A stretch of 39,170 bases of DNA from a virus. Positions 31,986 to 39,170 of this stretch are shown piece by piece. Both the position numbers and the translations under genes were made by a program. The notes beneath the pieces are model-generated. The model was given only the letters and a program-made list of their open reading frames with translations. It was not told the origin of the DNA and did not search any database. The stretch lies in the IMG/VR virus record IMGVR_UViG_3300029319_000149, positions 1 to 39,170 of that record, one strand, 5' to 3'. How positions within the stretch are numbered: the stretch's first letter is position 1; each line of letters starts with the position of its first letter.

Positions 31986-33602
31986 ATGGCTAGTTTTATA
32001 AGAATAAAAAGATCAACTGGTACGTCAGCACCATCGTCTTTACAATTTGGTGAACTTGGTGTAACCCTGAGTGGAGGTGGTACGCAAGGCAATAGTGGTG
32101 ACAGACTATTTGTTGGTGACAATGCAGGTAATCCACAGGTAATAGGTGGTAGATATTTTACAGATTTATTAACTAATACAGCAGGTTCGGTTGCAAGTGC
32201 AGCTAATGCATCAACTGCTGCAAATGGTTTTGTTGCTATTCTTGACCAGAATAGAAAAGTGGATCAATGGAATGTAGATAATTTAAGATTAGATGCAAAC
32301 GTACTTTCATCTACAAACACAGACGGAGATATTTTCTTTACACCTAATGGAAGTGGTGAAGTAGTAATTGGAGATGATATATTTTTAACCTTCGGTGATA
32401 GTAAAGATGCGAAGATAGAATATGATGAAAATGGAACTGATAGAGTACAAGTAACAGGTGCTGATTGGACATATGCCAACGGTGTGTCGATCCTAATGGC
32501 AGATGTTACTGATTCATCTACAAAGGATAATGGTGCCCTTGTAGTCGAAGGTGGTGTAGGAATAGAAAAGAGTGTTAATATAGGTGGTAATATTAATGTA
32601 ACAGGAGTATCAACATTTGTTGGTGTTGTTACAACCACTGGTGATTTATTTGTAGGTGGTGATCTTCATGTTAAAGACGATATATTCTTTGATGAAGCAA
32701 CCATGCGTAACCTTAGAGTTACTGGTATTTCAACCTTTGAAGGTGATATGCATCAAACAGGTGGAGTATTTCATGCGTTAGATGCAAGAATTGGTGGTGT
32801 TGGTATTTCATCAAATATTATTTCTACTAAACAAGGTCACGGAAATTTATTATATATTGACCCATTCCCAGACGGTTTAAGTAATGAAGGTACAGTTATT
32901 GTTAAAGGTGACTTACAAGTTGATGGTACAACTACAACAGTTGATTCATTTACAGTAAATCTTAATGATCCTATCATAAACTTGGGTGTTACAACCAGTA
33001 CAAGAACTGTTATGATGACAGCAAATGCTGGTGTCAGTACAATTAAAATTGATACTGCTGCAGGTATTAACACAGGAGATTCAGTTTCTGGAACTAACGT
33101 AGCATCAGGAACTACAATTACAACTTATGATTTAACAGAAAAACTAATCACAATTAGTAATGCTGTTCAGTCAGGTGGCATCGCTACTACAGGTCAACTC
33201 ACAGTTACAGCAAACGTTGACACAAACACTGATCGTGGTGTAGCATTTGGTTATAATACTAGTTCGGGTGCTGGAAATCAAAAACAAGGTTTCTTTGGAT
33301 ATCATGATCTTGGTGGTGATGCAAGTAATGCACCAGAAAGGTCTTTTACTTACATACCTGATGCAACAATCGTAAATAATCTGGTAAGTGGTACAAAAGG
33401 TTTCCTAGATATTAAAGGAATATATTTCCAAAATGGTGATTATGACACCACTGGAAACGGTATTGTTTACTTCGATTCAACAGGTAAGCAAGTTGGTGCT
33501 GCTGGTACAGCTGCTGGTATAACCACATCTAATTTTATATTAACTACTGATGTAAACAACATTCCTAAATGGACAACAACAATTGATGGAGGTTCCTTCT
33601 AA
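31986..33602 (+). CDS. tail fibre protein with Mtd-like N-terminus (538 aa)
   Basis: The N-terminal ~70 residues (FIRIKRSTGTSAPSSLQFGE, 'LGVTLSGGG', 'RLFVGDNAGNPQVIGGRYF') follow the 'RIKRgT...p..l..GELgv......rlfiGd' pattern of the Mtd N-terminal domain, which attaches receptor-binding proteins to the tail. The middle (about 190-330) is a beta-helix-like repeat ('GALVVEGGVGIEKSVNIGGNINVTG', 'GDLFVGGDLHVKDDI', 'RNLRVTGISTFEGD'). The C-terminus ends 'TTIDGGSF'. It is a candidate for host recognition. There is no C-type lectin variable region or reverse transcriptase nearby, so a diversity-generating retroelement is not indicated. Confidence 0.75.
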   Translation: MASFIRIKRSTGTSAPSSLQFGELGVTLSGGGTQGNSGDRLFVGDNAGNPQVIGGRYFTDLLTNTAGSVASAANASTAANGFVAILDQNRKVDQWNVDNLRLDANVLSSTNTDGDIFFTPNGSGEVVIGDDIFLTFGDSKDAKIEYDENGTDRVQVTGADWTYANGVSILMADVTDSSTKDNGALVVEGGVGIEKSVNIGGNINVTGVSTFVGVVTTTGDLFVGGDLHVKDDIFFDEATMRNLRVTGISTFEGDMHQTGGVFHALDARIGGVGISSNIISTKQGHGNLLYIDPFPDGLSNEGTVIVKGDLQVDGTTTTVDSFTVNLNDPIINLGVTTSTRTVMMTANAGVSTIKIDTAAGINTGDSVSGTNVASGTTITTYDLTEKLITISNAVQSGGIATTGQLTVTANVDTNTDRGVAFGYNTSSGAGNQKQGFFGYHDLGGDASNAPERSFTYIPDATIVNNLVSGTKGFLDIKGIYFQNGDYDTTGNGIVYFDSTGKQVGAAGTAAGITTSNFILTTDVNNIPKWTTTIDGGSF

Positions 33603-33605
33603 ACT

Positions 33606-33833
33606 ATGACAAATCCTAATGATGTTGATGTGAATGCTTTGATTAAAATTTACAACCAAAAAATTTCTACATTAACTAACCAAAATATTCTTCTTGAAGC
33701 AAAATTACAAACGATTGTACAAGATCATTTAGATGCTCAAAAAGAATTATTAGCAGAAAAACTTGAATTTCAAGAAAAATACGAAAATCTATTATCAGAG
33801 ATAGAAGAGGAAGATGGCCAAACCAGCAACTAG
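33606..33833 (+). CDS. small coiled-coil protein before gp13 (75 aa)
   Basis: The product begins MTNPNDVDVNALIKIYNQKI and is a continuous helix to the acidic end (NQNILLEAKLQTIVQDHLDA, then 'KEKLEFQEKYENLL'-like heptads of Leu/Ile). I recall 'DVDVNALI..Y..K' proteins at this spot in T4-like marine phages. Its last 20 bases overlap gp13 in another frame. A chaperone or small structural role in fibre or neck assembly is possible but unproven. Confidence 0.75.
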   Translation: MTNPNDVDVNALIKIYNQKISTLTNQNILLEAKLQTIVQDHLDAQKELLAEKLEFQEKYENLLSEIEEEDGQTSN

Positions 33834-34686
33834 ACAACAATTAATTGACTACTGTTTTAGGAAGTTGGGTGCTCCTGTATTGGAAATAAACGTAGATGAT
33901 GATCAAGTTGATGATTTAGTTGATGATGCAATACAACTTTTCAATGAGAGACATTTTGATGGTGTTGAAAGGATGTACCTTAAATATGAAATTACTCAGG
34001 GAGACATTGATAGAGGGATGGGAGTAGACATTCCTGGCGAAACTACTATTAATAGTAAAACAGGTGTAGGTATAGTAACTACTACAGCAACATCAACAAA
34101 TATACCTGGTTATGGAACAACAACGACAACATTTTACGAAAACTCAAATTTTTTACAAATACCTGAATCTGTTGTAGGAGTAAACAAAATATTTAAATTT
34201 GACACCAGTTCAATATCTGGTAGCATGTTTAGTATTAAGTATCAGTTATTTCTAAATGATTTGTATTATTTCAACTCTGTTGAACTTCTCCAATATAGTA
34301 TGACAAAAACTCGTCTTGAAGATATTGATTTCTTACTCACACCAGAGGCACAAGTTAGATTTAATAAGAGACAAGACAGATTATACTTAGATATTGATTG
34401 GGGAGCACAACTAGCGGGTAATTTCTTAATTTTAGATTGTCATAGAGCATTAGATCCTGATAATTTTACACAAGTTTATAACGATTACTTTGTTAAACTT
34501 TATCTAACTGCATTGATAAAAAGACAATGGGGCCAAAACCTTATCAAATTTAGAGGTGTTAAATTACCTGGTGGACTAGAATTGAATGGAAGAGAAATAT
34601 ATGATGACGCAGAAAGAGATTTAGAAAGAATTAAAGAAAAGATGATGCTTGAATATGAGTTGCCTCCTCTTGATTTTATAGGGTAA
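33814..34686 (+). CDS. 13: neck protein gp13
   Basis: The 290-residue protein compares with 309 residues for T4 gp13, which forms the neck ring that closes the filled head and receives the tail. The N-terminus 'LIDYCFRKLGAPVLEINVDDDQVDDLVDDAIQLFNERHFDGVER' and the C-terminal 'RALDPDNFTQVYNDYFVKLYLTALIKRQWGQNLIKF' followed by 'LPGGLELNGREIYDDA' are the conserved blocks. A Thr/Gly-rich insert ('GVGIVTTTATSTNIPGYGTTT') sits at about 87-107 and resembles the linkers of the giant protein. The start overlaps the coiled-coil gene. Gp14 follows six bases after the stop. Confidence 0.92.
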   Translation: MAKPATRQQLIDYCFRKLGAPVLEINVDDDQVDDLVDDAIQLFNERHFDGVERMYLKYEITQGDIDRGMGVDIPGETTINSKTGVGIVTTTATSTNIPGYGTTTTTFYENSNFLQIPESVVGVNKIFKFDTSSISGSMFSIKYQLFLNDLYYFNSVELLQYSMTKTRLEDIDFLLTPEAQVRFNKRQDRLYLDIDWGAQLAGNFLILDCHRALDPDNFTQVYNDYFVKLYLTALIKRQWGQNLIKFRGVKLPGGLELNGREIYDDAERDLERIKEKMMLEYELPPLDFIG

Positions 34687-34692
34687 TGATCA

Positions 34693-36333
34693 ATGGCATT
34701 AAATCCCTTTTTTCTACAAGGATCTCAGAGTGAGCAAAGACTTGTTCAAAATTTAATAAATGAACAACTTCAAATTTATGGTGTTGAAGTAACTTATATT
34801 CCAAGAAAATTTGTTAGAAAACAAACAATAATTAAAGAAGTTCAATCATCTGCTTTTGATGATAATTTTTTATTAGAAGCATATGTAAACACATATGAGG
34901 GTTATGGTGGTCAGGGAGACATCATGACAAAATTTGGTGTAAGTTTAAGGGATGAACTTATTCTTACCATATCAAAAGAAAGATTTGAAGATTTTATATC
35001 ACCATTTTTAAATTCTGATGATGATTACGAATTAGCAACAAGACCTCGTGAAGGTGATGTTATATTTTTTCCACTTGGATCAAGATTGTTTGAAGTAAAA
35101 TTTGTAGAACATGAAGAACCTTTCTATCAATTAGGAAAAAATTATGTATATCAACTTAAATGTGAACTCTTTGAATATGAGGATGAGGTATTTGATACTG
35201 ATATTGAAGAGATTGATTCACAACTTGAGGATCTAGGTTACATATCCACACTACAATTAATGGGAATTGGTGTAACTGCATCTGCGAACGCACAACTAAG
35301 TGTATCCAATAGAGGTTATATTCGTGAAATTGTTCTGAATGATGATGGTAGTGGTTACACAAGCACCCCAACTGTTGCAATATCAACTGCTCCAAATGCT
35401 GCAGGTAATGTAAATGCAACTGCTGTTGCAATCACTACAACAAGAGGTGGGGTATTCTCAATTGAAAGAATCCAATTAACACATGCAGGTATAGGTTACA
35501 CAGAAGCACCATTAGTATCCATAAGAGGTGGTGGAGGTGTAGGTGCGGCTGCAACTGCAGCAGTTGAATTAACAGACTTTGGTATTGTTGACTTTACTAT
35601 GTCAAATAATGGTGCTGGGTATGGTGCAAACCCAATAGTAACTATTACAGGAAATAATACTATTCCAGTTGTTGCAGATGCAATCGTTCTTGCAGATAAT
35701 ACAATATCAGACATCACACTTAGAAACGCAGGTGCTGGATATACAACACAACCAACAGTAACAATTTCAAATCCATCAGTAATAAATGGTGTTGGCAACT
35801 TCACAAGAGGTGAGATTGTTAAAGGATTAAGTTCTGGTGTAGAGGCAAGAGTCAAAGAATGGGATCTTGATACTAAAATACTCAAAATATCTAATGTTGG
35901 TATAGGAACAACAACCAAAGCATTTATTCCTGGTGAAATTATTCAAGCAACTGAATCATTATTCTTTAGTTCAGATTCAATAATATCAGGAACTATTGGT
36001 GTAACTACTACTTTAATTACAGGTATTAATACATCAAATATAAGTTTAAACCAAGAATTAGATCAAATTAAATTTGGGCAAACGATTGTTGTAGGTTCTG
36101 GAGCAACTGTTACAGGTATAGGTGTAAGTTCAATCACCATAAGTATAGTATCGTTAAATACTACTGGTGTTACAACTTCTATTTCCTTTGGATCTACAGT
36201 ATTTTCAAATTATGCTTTAGATTTCTTTGATGAAGATAATCAAGACACAACCTTTGAATCAAATGAAGTCATCGAATCTGAAGCAGATGATATACTTGAT
36301 TTTTCAGAAGGTAATCCATTCGGTACATTCTAA
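34693..36333 (+). CDS. 14: neck protein gp14 with repeat extension
   Basis: The first ~190 residues (NLINEQLQIYGVEVTYIPRK, 'AFDDNFLLEAYVNTYEGYGGQGDIMTKFGVSLRDEL', 'PREGDVIFFPLGSRLFEVKFVEHEEPFYQLGKNYVYQLKCELFEYEDE') are the gp14 core; T4 gp14 has 256 residues, this one 546. The extra part holds four 'G(S/I/A)GY..xP.V.I' repeats at about 219, 267, 307 and 347, then 'GIGTTT'-type linkers and an acidic tail ending 'DFSEGNPFGTF'. The repeats match those of the giant protein, DUF4815 protein and gp8. The core sits with gp13 at the head-tail junction; the extension may face outward. The gp15 ATG shares a base with its stop. Confidence 0.9.
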   Translation: MALNPFFLQGSQSEQRLVQNLINEQLQIYGVEVTYIPRKFVRKQTIIKEVQSSAFDDNFLLEAYVNTYEGYGGQGDIMTKFGVSLRDELILTISKERFEDFISPFLNSDDDYELATRPREGDVIFFPLGSRLFEVKFVEHEEPFYQLGKNYVYQLKCELFEYEDEVFDTDIEEIDSQLEDLGYISTLQLMGIGVTASANAQLSVSNRGYIREIVLNDDGSGYTSTPTVAISTAPNAAGNVNATAVAITTTRGGVFSIERIQLTHAGIGYTEAPLVSIRGGGGVGAAATAAVELTDFGIVDFTMSNNGAGYGANPIVTITGNNTIPVVADAIVLADNTISDITLRNAGAGYTTQPTVTISNPSVINGVGNFTRGEIVKGLSSGVEARVKEWDLDTKILKISNVGIGTTTKAFIPGEIIQATESLFFSSDSIISGTIGVTTTLITGINTSNISLNQELDQIKFGQTIVVGSGATVTGIGVSSITISIVSLNTTGVTTSISFGSTVFSNYALDFFDEDNQDTTFESNEVIESEADDILDFSEGNPFGTF

Positions 36334-37379
36334 TGTTAGGACAATACTATTATCACGAAATACTCAGAAAAACCATAATTTCTTTTGGTACAATTTTTAA
36401 TGACATTCATATCCGTCATCGAGATGGTGCAGGGAAGGAAACAAGTGATATGAGAGTTCCTCTTGCTTATGGTCCTATGCAAAAATTCCTAGCAAGATTA
36501 GAGCAACAACCAGATTTAAATCGTGCGGTTCAGATTACATTACCAAGAATGTCATTTGAAACAACAAATATTGCTTATGATGCAACGAGAAAGGGTGGAA
36601 TAACTCAAACATTTAAAGGAATGGATGGAGGCAATGTAAGAAAAGTATTCATGCCAGTTCCGTATAATCTTGGATTTGAATTAAACATTCTTGTTAAATT
36701 AAACGATGATGCATTACAGATAATCGAACAGATACTACCATATTTTCAACCATCATTTAATGTTACTATTGATTTGGTAAGTGTAATTGGAGAAAAGAGA
36801 GATGTTCCAATTGTATTAGATAATATTTCATTTCAAGATGATTATGAGGGAGATTTTGCAACAAGAAGAGCACTTATATACACTTTAAATTTCACTGCTA
36901 AAACTTATCTCTTCGGTCCTGTATCTGATTCTAGTGAGGGTCTTATCAAGAAAGTTCAAGTGGATTATCATGCATCTGTTGATACTGAGAATGCAAGAAG
37001 AGAGTTAAGATACACTGCAACTCCTCAAGCACTTAAAGATTACAATGATGACAATACAGCAGAATTAAAAACAGATTTGAGTAAAACTAAGACAAGATTT
37101 GATGTTAGTTCAACCACTGCTTTATCTTCTGGTATGAGAATTATTATAGATAAAGAAATCATGAAGATTAAGGAAATCGTTGATGCGAATACTATTACAG
37201 TATTCAGAGGATATCAAAGCACTGCTGCAACACACGTTGCACCAGCATCAATTGATGTATTAACAACAGCTGACGATTTACTTGTTGAACCTGATGATGA
37301 CTTTGGATTTAATGGAAACCTTGAAGTGTTCCAAGATTCTAGAACATTTAGTCCAACACAACAGAGAGACATTGGATGA
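36333..37379 (+). CDS. 15: tail completion / sheath stabiliser gp15
   Basis: The first ~245 residues (IISFGTIFNDIHIRHRDGAG, 'RVPLAYGPMQKFLARLEQQPDL', 'TLPRMSFETTNIAYDATRKG', 'PVPYNLGFELNILVKLNDDALQIIEQILPYFQPSFNVTI') are the conserved gp15 fold that caps the tail tube and last sheath ring and joins them to the neck. T4 gp15 has 272 residues, this one 348. The added C-terminal part (about 254-309) is an 'IIIDKEIMKIKEIVDANTITVFRG' module of the type found in the giant and DUF4815 proteins. It overlaps gp14 by one base and gp16 by four (ATGA). Confidence 0.92.
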   Translation: MLGQYYYHEILRKTIISFGTIFNDIHIRHRDGAGKETSDMRVPLAYGPMQKFLARLEQQPDLNRAVQITLPRMSFETTNIAYDATRKGGITQTFKGMDGGNVRKVFMPVPYNLGFELNILVKLNDDALQIIEQILPYFQPSFNVTIDLVSVIGEKRDVPIVLDNISFQDDYEGDFATRRALIYTLNFTAKTYLFGPVSDSSEGLIKKVQVDYHASVDTENARRELRYTATPQALKDYNDDNTAELKTDLSKTKTRFDVSSTTALSSGMRIIIDKEIMKIKEIVDANTITVFRGYQSTAATHVAPASIDVLTTADDLLVEPDDDFGFNGNLEVFQDSRTFSPTQQRDIG

Positions 37380-37816
37380 ATACCATGACTAACTATGACT
37401 CAATTGATAAAGCGTTAAACACAACTAGTGCTATTGATGTTACTCCCACAAGTAAACCACAAAAAGTGGAATCTACTAAGGATGATGTCAAGAAAGACTA
37501 TGATTACACTCGTGCAAATTTATATTCATTAGTTGAAAAAGGTCAAGAAGCACTTAATGGTATTTTAGAAGTTGCTGGTGAAGGTGGTAGTGCCAGAGCA
37601 TATGAAGTTGCAGGACAGATTATAAAATCAGTTGCAGATACTACTGATAAGTTGATGGACTTACAAAAGAAAGTTAAAGAGGTAGACGAAGATAAGAAAC
37701 AGACAACTAATAACGTAACTAACAACGCACTCTTTGTAGGTTCAACATCTGAACTTTCAAAGATGTTAAAGCAAGGAATACTAAATAATAAGGAGAATTC
37801 TAGTTCTGATGAGTAA
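37376..37816 (+). CDS. 16: terminase small subunit gp16
   Basis: The 146-residue protein compares with 164 residues for T4 gp16, which recognises concatemeric DNA and regulates the large terminase. The central helices 'YDYTRANLYSLVEKGQEALNGIL' and 'GGSARAYEVAGQIIKSVADTTDKLMDLQKK' with 'NNVTNNALFVGSTSEL' are the conserved blocks of the family. The start is taken at 37376 (ATGA overlap with gp15); an ATG at 37385 is a possible alternative. Its last 8 bases overlap the next frame, which is not an obvious gp17 start. Confidence 0.92.
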   Translation: MNTMTNYDSIDKALNTTSAIDVTPTSKPQKVESTKDDVKKDYDYTRANLYSLVEKGQEALNGILEVAGEGGSARAYEVAGQIIKSVADTTDKLMDLQKKVKEVDEDKKQTTNNVTNNALFVGSTSELSKMLKQGILNNKENSSSDE

Positions 37817-39170
37817 TTCTGTTACTATTGAAGATTCAAAAGGAGAAACCTTTGCGGAAGTAATTGATGTTATTGGAGTGTCTGAAGTAAAAAAAGCATT
37901 TCAACAATCAGTGAAAGAAGGTTCACTTCATAAGTGGTTCAAAGGTTCAAAGTCAAAAGATGGCAAACCTGGTTGGGTTAATGTCGTCACTGGAGGAACT
38001 TGTGCTAGTGACGAACCTGGTGAGGGTACACCTAAGTGCGTATCATCATCAAAGAGGGCAAGTATGACAAAAGCAGAAAGACTCTCTGCCTCAAGAAGAA
38101 AAAAGAAAGCAGATCCTGGTCAACAAGCAAAATCTGGTGCTGCAAAACCAACATACGTTTCAACTGATAAAAAGAAGAAAATGAATGAACAGATCAAAAG
38201 AGATGAGTATGGTGATCCAATAGGAGGACCAAAAATTTCTAAGAAACAACTTAAGAAAAATCTCACATCAAATACACCTGACGAGCAACATACTACTACA
38301 ACAAGTGAAGGATATATTGATCTACCATTAGAAGTTGAAATACCAAATACAGATGGTAAATTTAGACTTGGACTTATGTTCCGTGAGAGTTTAGATGTTG
38401 ATAAAGGAATGCTTTTCATATTTGAAGAAGTTGGTCAACATTCATTCCATATGAAGAACACTCGTATTCCACTTGATATTGCATTTGTAAAAGAAAACGG
38501 AATTATTGAAAGTATAAAAGAATTAACACCATATAGTAGTTTACCAGTATATTCAGATGGTGAAGTATTATTTGCAATCGAAGCAAATCGTGGTTGGTTT
38601 ACAGAAAATAATGTAGAGGTCGGAGATGAGATAGTTTTAGGAGAAGCAAAAGATAAGAAAGGTAAGGGTAGTGGATCAAAAGATGCTTGCTATCATAAAG
38701 TTAAGTCAAGATACTCTGTATGGCCAAGTGCATATGCATCAGGTGCATTAGTTAAATGTCGTAAAGTAGGTGCTGCAAACTGGGGTAATAAGTCAGAATC
38801 AGTTGAAATGGGTGAAGCAAAGATGGAAAAAGGTTACATTTCAAATGTTGGAAAAGCAGAAGTGAGAAACCAAAGAAGATTTGGTAAAAAAGGTAGTGCA
38901 ACACCACAAGGATACTTTGGTCAAAAACCATCAGAGAAAGCAGAACTTGCAGTAAAAAGAGGAGAGGAGCACAAAGCAAGAAGAGGTGTAAAGACCAAAG
39001 GTATGAGGGAAGAAGTTATGGATGAAGGTCAAAAGTGTTGGCCAGGTTATGAAAAGAAAGGCACTAAAAAAATGTTTGGTAAAACATATAATAATTGTGT
39101 GAAGAAAGAAGAGTTTTCAGATTGGAGAGATGAACTAGGTTATGAGGGTAAGGACGACTCAAAAAAGATT
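37809..39170 (+). CDS. multidomain protein: DUF5872-like, DUF192 and Cys/basic motifs (3' end outside window)
   Basis: The frame is open for 454 codons from ATG 37809 (8-base overlap with gp16) to the window end. Residues ~39-110 (LHKWFKGSKSKDGKPGWVNV, then 'GGTCASDEPGEGTPKCVSSSKR') are a Lys/Gly-rich DUF5872-like segment. Residues ~170-272 fit DUF192: 'FRLGLMFRESL', 'MLFIFEE', 'HSFHMKNTRIPLDIAFVKENGII' and 'VLFAIEANRGWF'. Residues ~291-328 (DACYHKVKSRYSVWPSAYAS, 'GALVKCRKVGAANWG') are a Cys-containing basic motif seen in other phage proteins. Residues ~407-447 contain 'KCWPGYEKKGTKKMFGKTYNNCVKK' and 'FSDWRDELGYEGK'. No terminase Walker A is seen in this part. It may be an extra gene before gp17, or the start of a longer fusion. 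No function is assigned. Confidence 0.7.
   Translation, partial: MSNSVTIEDSKGETFAEVIDVIGVSEVKKAFQQSVKEGSLHKWFKGSKSKDGKPGWVNVVTGGTCASDEPGEGTPKCVSSSKRASMTKAERLSASRRKKKADPGQQAKSGAAKPTYVSTDKKKKMNEQIKRDEYGDPIGGPKISKKQLKKNLTSNTPDEQHTTTTSEGYIDLPLEVEIPNTDGKFRLGLMFRESLDVDKGMLFIFEEVGQHSFHMKNTRIPLDIAFVKENGIIESIKELTPYSSLPVYSDGEVLFAIEANRGWFTENNVEVGDEIVLGEAKDKKGKGSGSKDACYHKVKSRYSVWPSAYASGALVKCRKVGAANWGNKSESVEMGEAKMEKGYISNVGKAEVRNQRRFGKKGSATPQGYFGQKPSEKAELAVKRGEEHKARRGVKTKGMREEVMDEGQKCWPGYEKKGTKKMFGKTYNNCVKKEEFSDWRDELGYEGKDDSKKI

Noticed and set aside
32264-32638. 124-codon frame on the minus strand
   Set aside because: It lies wholly within the fibre gene on the opposite strand, and its composition (Thr/Pro/Ser/Val) mirrors the repeats of the fibre.
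31986-33602. Diversity-generating retroelement suggested by the Mtd-like fibre N-terminus
   Set aside because: No reverse transcriptase, template repeat or C-type lectin variable region is visible in or around the fibre gene. The Mtd-like part is only the attachment domain.
35496-35918. 140-codon frame on the minus strand
   Set aside because: It is the antisense of the repeat part of gp14. Low-complexity Gly/Thr coding easily keeps the opposite strand open, and there is no promoter or ribosome binding site.

Overview
The window is a stretch of an AT-rich, T4-like marine myovirus genome. Cyanophages of the Kyanoviridae type or pelagiphages of the HTVC008M type are the closest match in gene content, but no gene here settles the host. 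The evidence is the run gp25, gp6, a giant gene in the gp7 position, gp8, a DUF4815 protein, a fibre cluster, gp13, gp14, gp15 and gp16, together with T4-type late promoters (NATAAATA). No tRNA, CRISPR, insertion sequence or integrase was seen. Every supportable gene is on the + strand.

Region 1 (about 1-4800) is an accessory region of very small genes. Most are preceded by a near-identical element (TTTATAATAAGTACATACACC) that places TATAAT 29-54 nt, usually 29-39 nt, before the start codon. Most of these elements follow a hairpin, and several genes are followed at or near the stop codon by a GGACAGTT..AGTGTCA dyad. The genes therefore look like separate one- to four-gene cassettes. Recognisable members are an Api92-like ferredoxin-fold protein, an 'NGWT..TWN.ALWI' phage protein and a protein with the motifs of a nucleotidyltransferase or polynucleotide ligase. 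Several genes have only 42-52 codons.

Region 2 (about 4900-7340) is transitional. It holds two small paralogous proteins (5105 and 6326), an AbrB-like small protein, a GT-A-like glycosyltransferase behind a good sigma70 promoter, a 45-residue very basic protein and a conserved 226-residue phage protein.

Region 3 (7366-37816) is the late virion module. It runs: baseplate wedge gp25 and gp6; a 4215-residue giant with a YHYH domain in the gp7 slot; gp8; a 2398-residue DUF4815 structural protein; a fibre cluster whose largest member has an Mtd-like N-terminus; neck proteins gp13 and gp14; tail terminator or sheath stabiliser gp15; and small terminase gp16. Genes mostly overlap or abut. Late promoters lie before gp25, gp8 and the fibre cluster. 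Two small beta modules, a 'GxGY' repeat and an 'IxxExxxxxxxxRG..gT..H' repeat, recur in otherwise unrelated tail and neck proteins, several of which are much longer than their T4 counterparts.

Region 4 (37809 to the window end) is an incomplete reading frame of at least 454 codons in the place where large terminase gp17 usually starts. It joins a DUF5872-like Lys/Gly-rich segment, a DUF192 domain and two Cys-containing basic motifs. It is the least conventional gene of the window.
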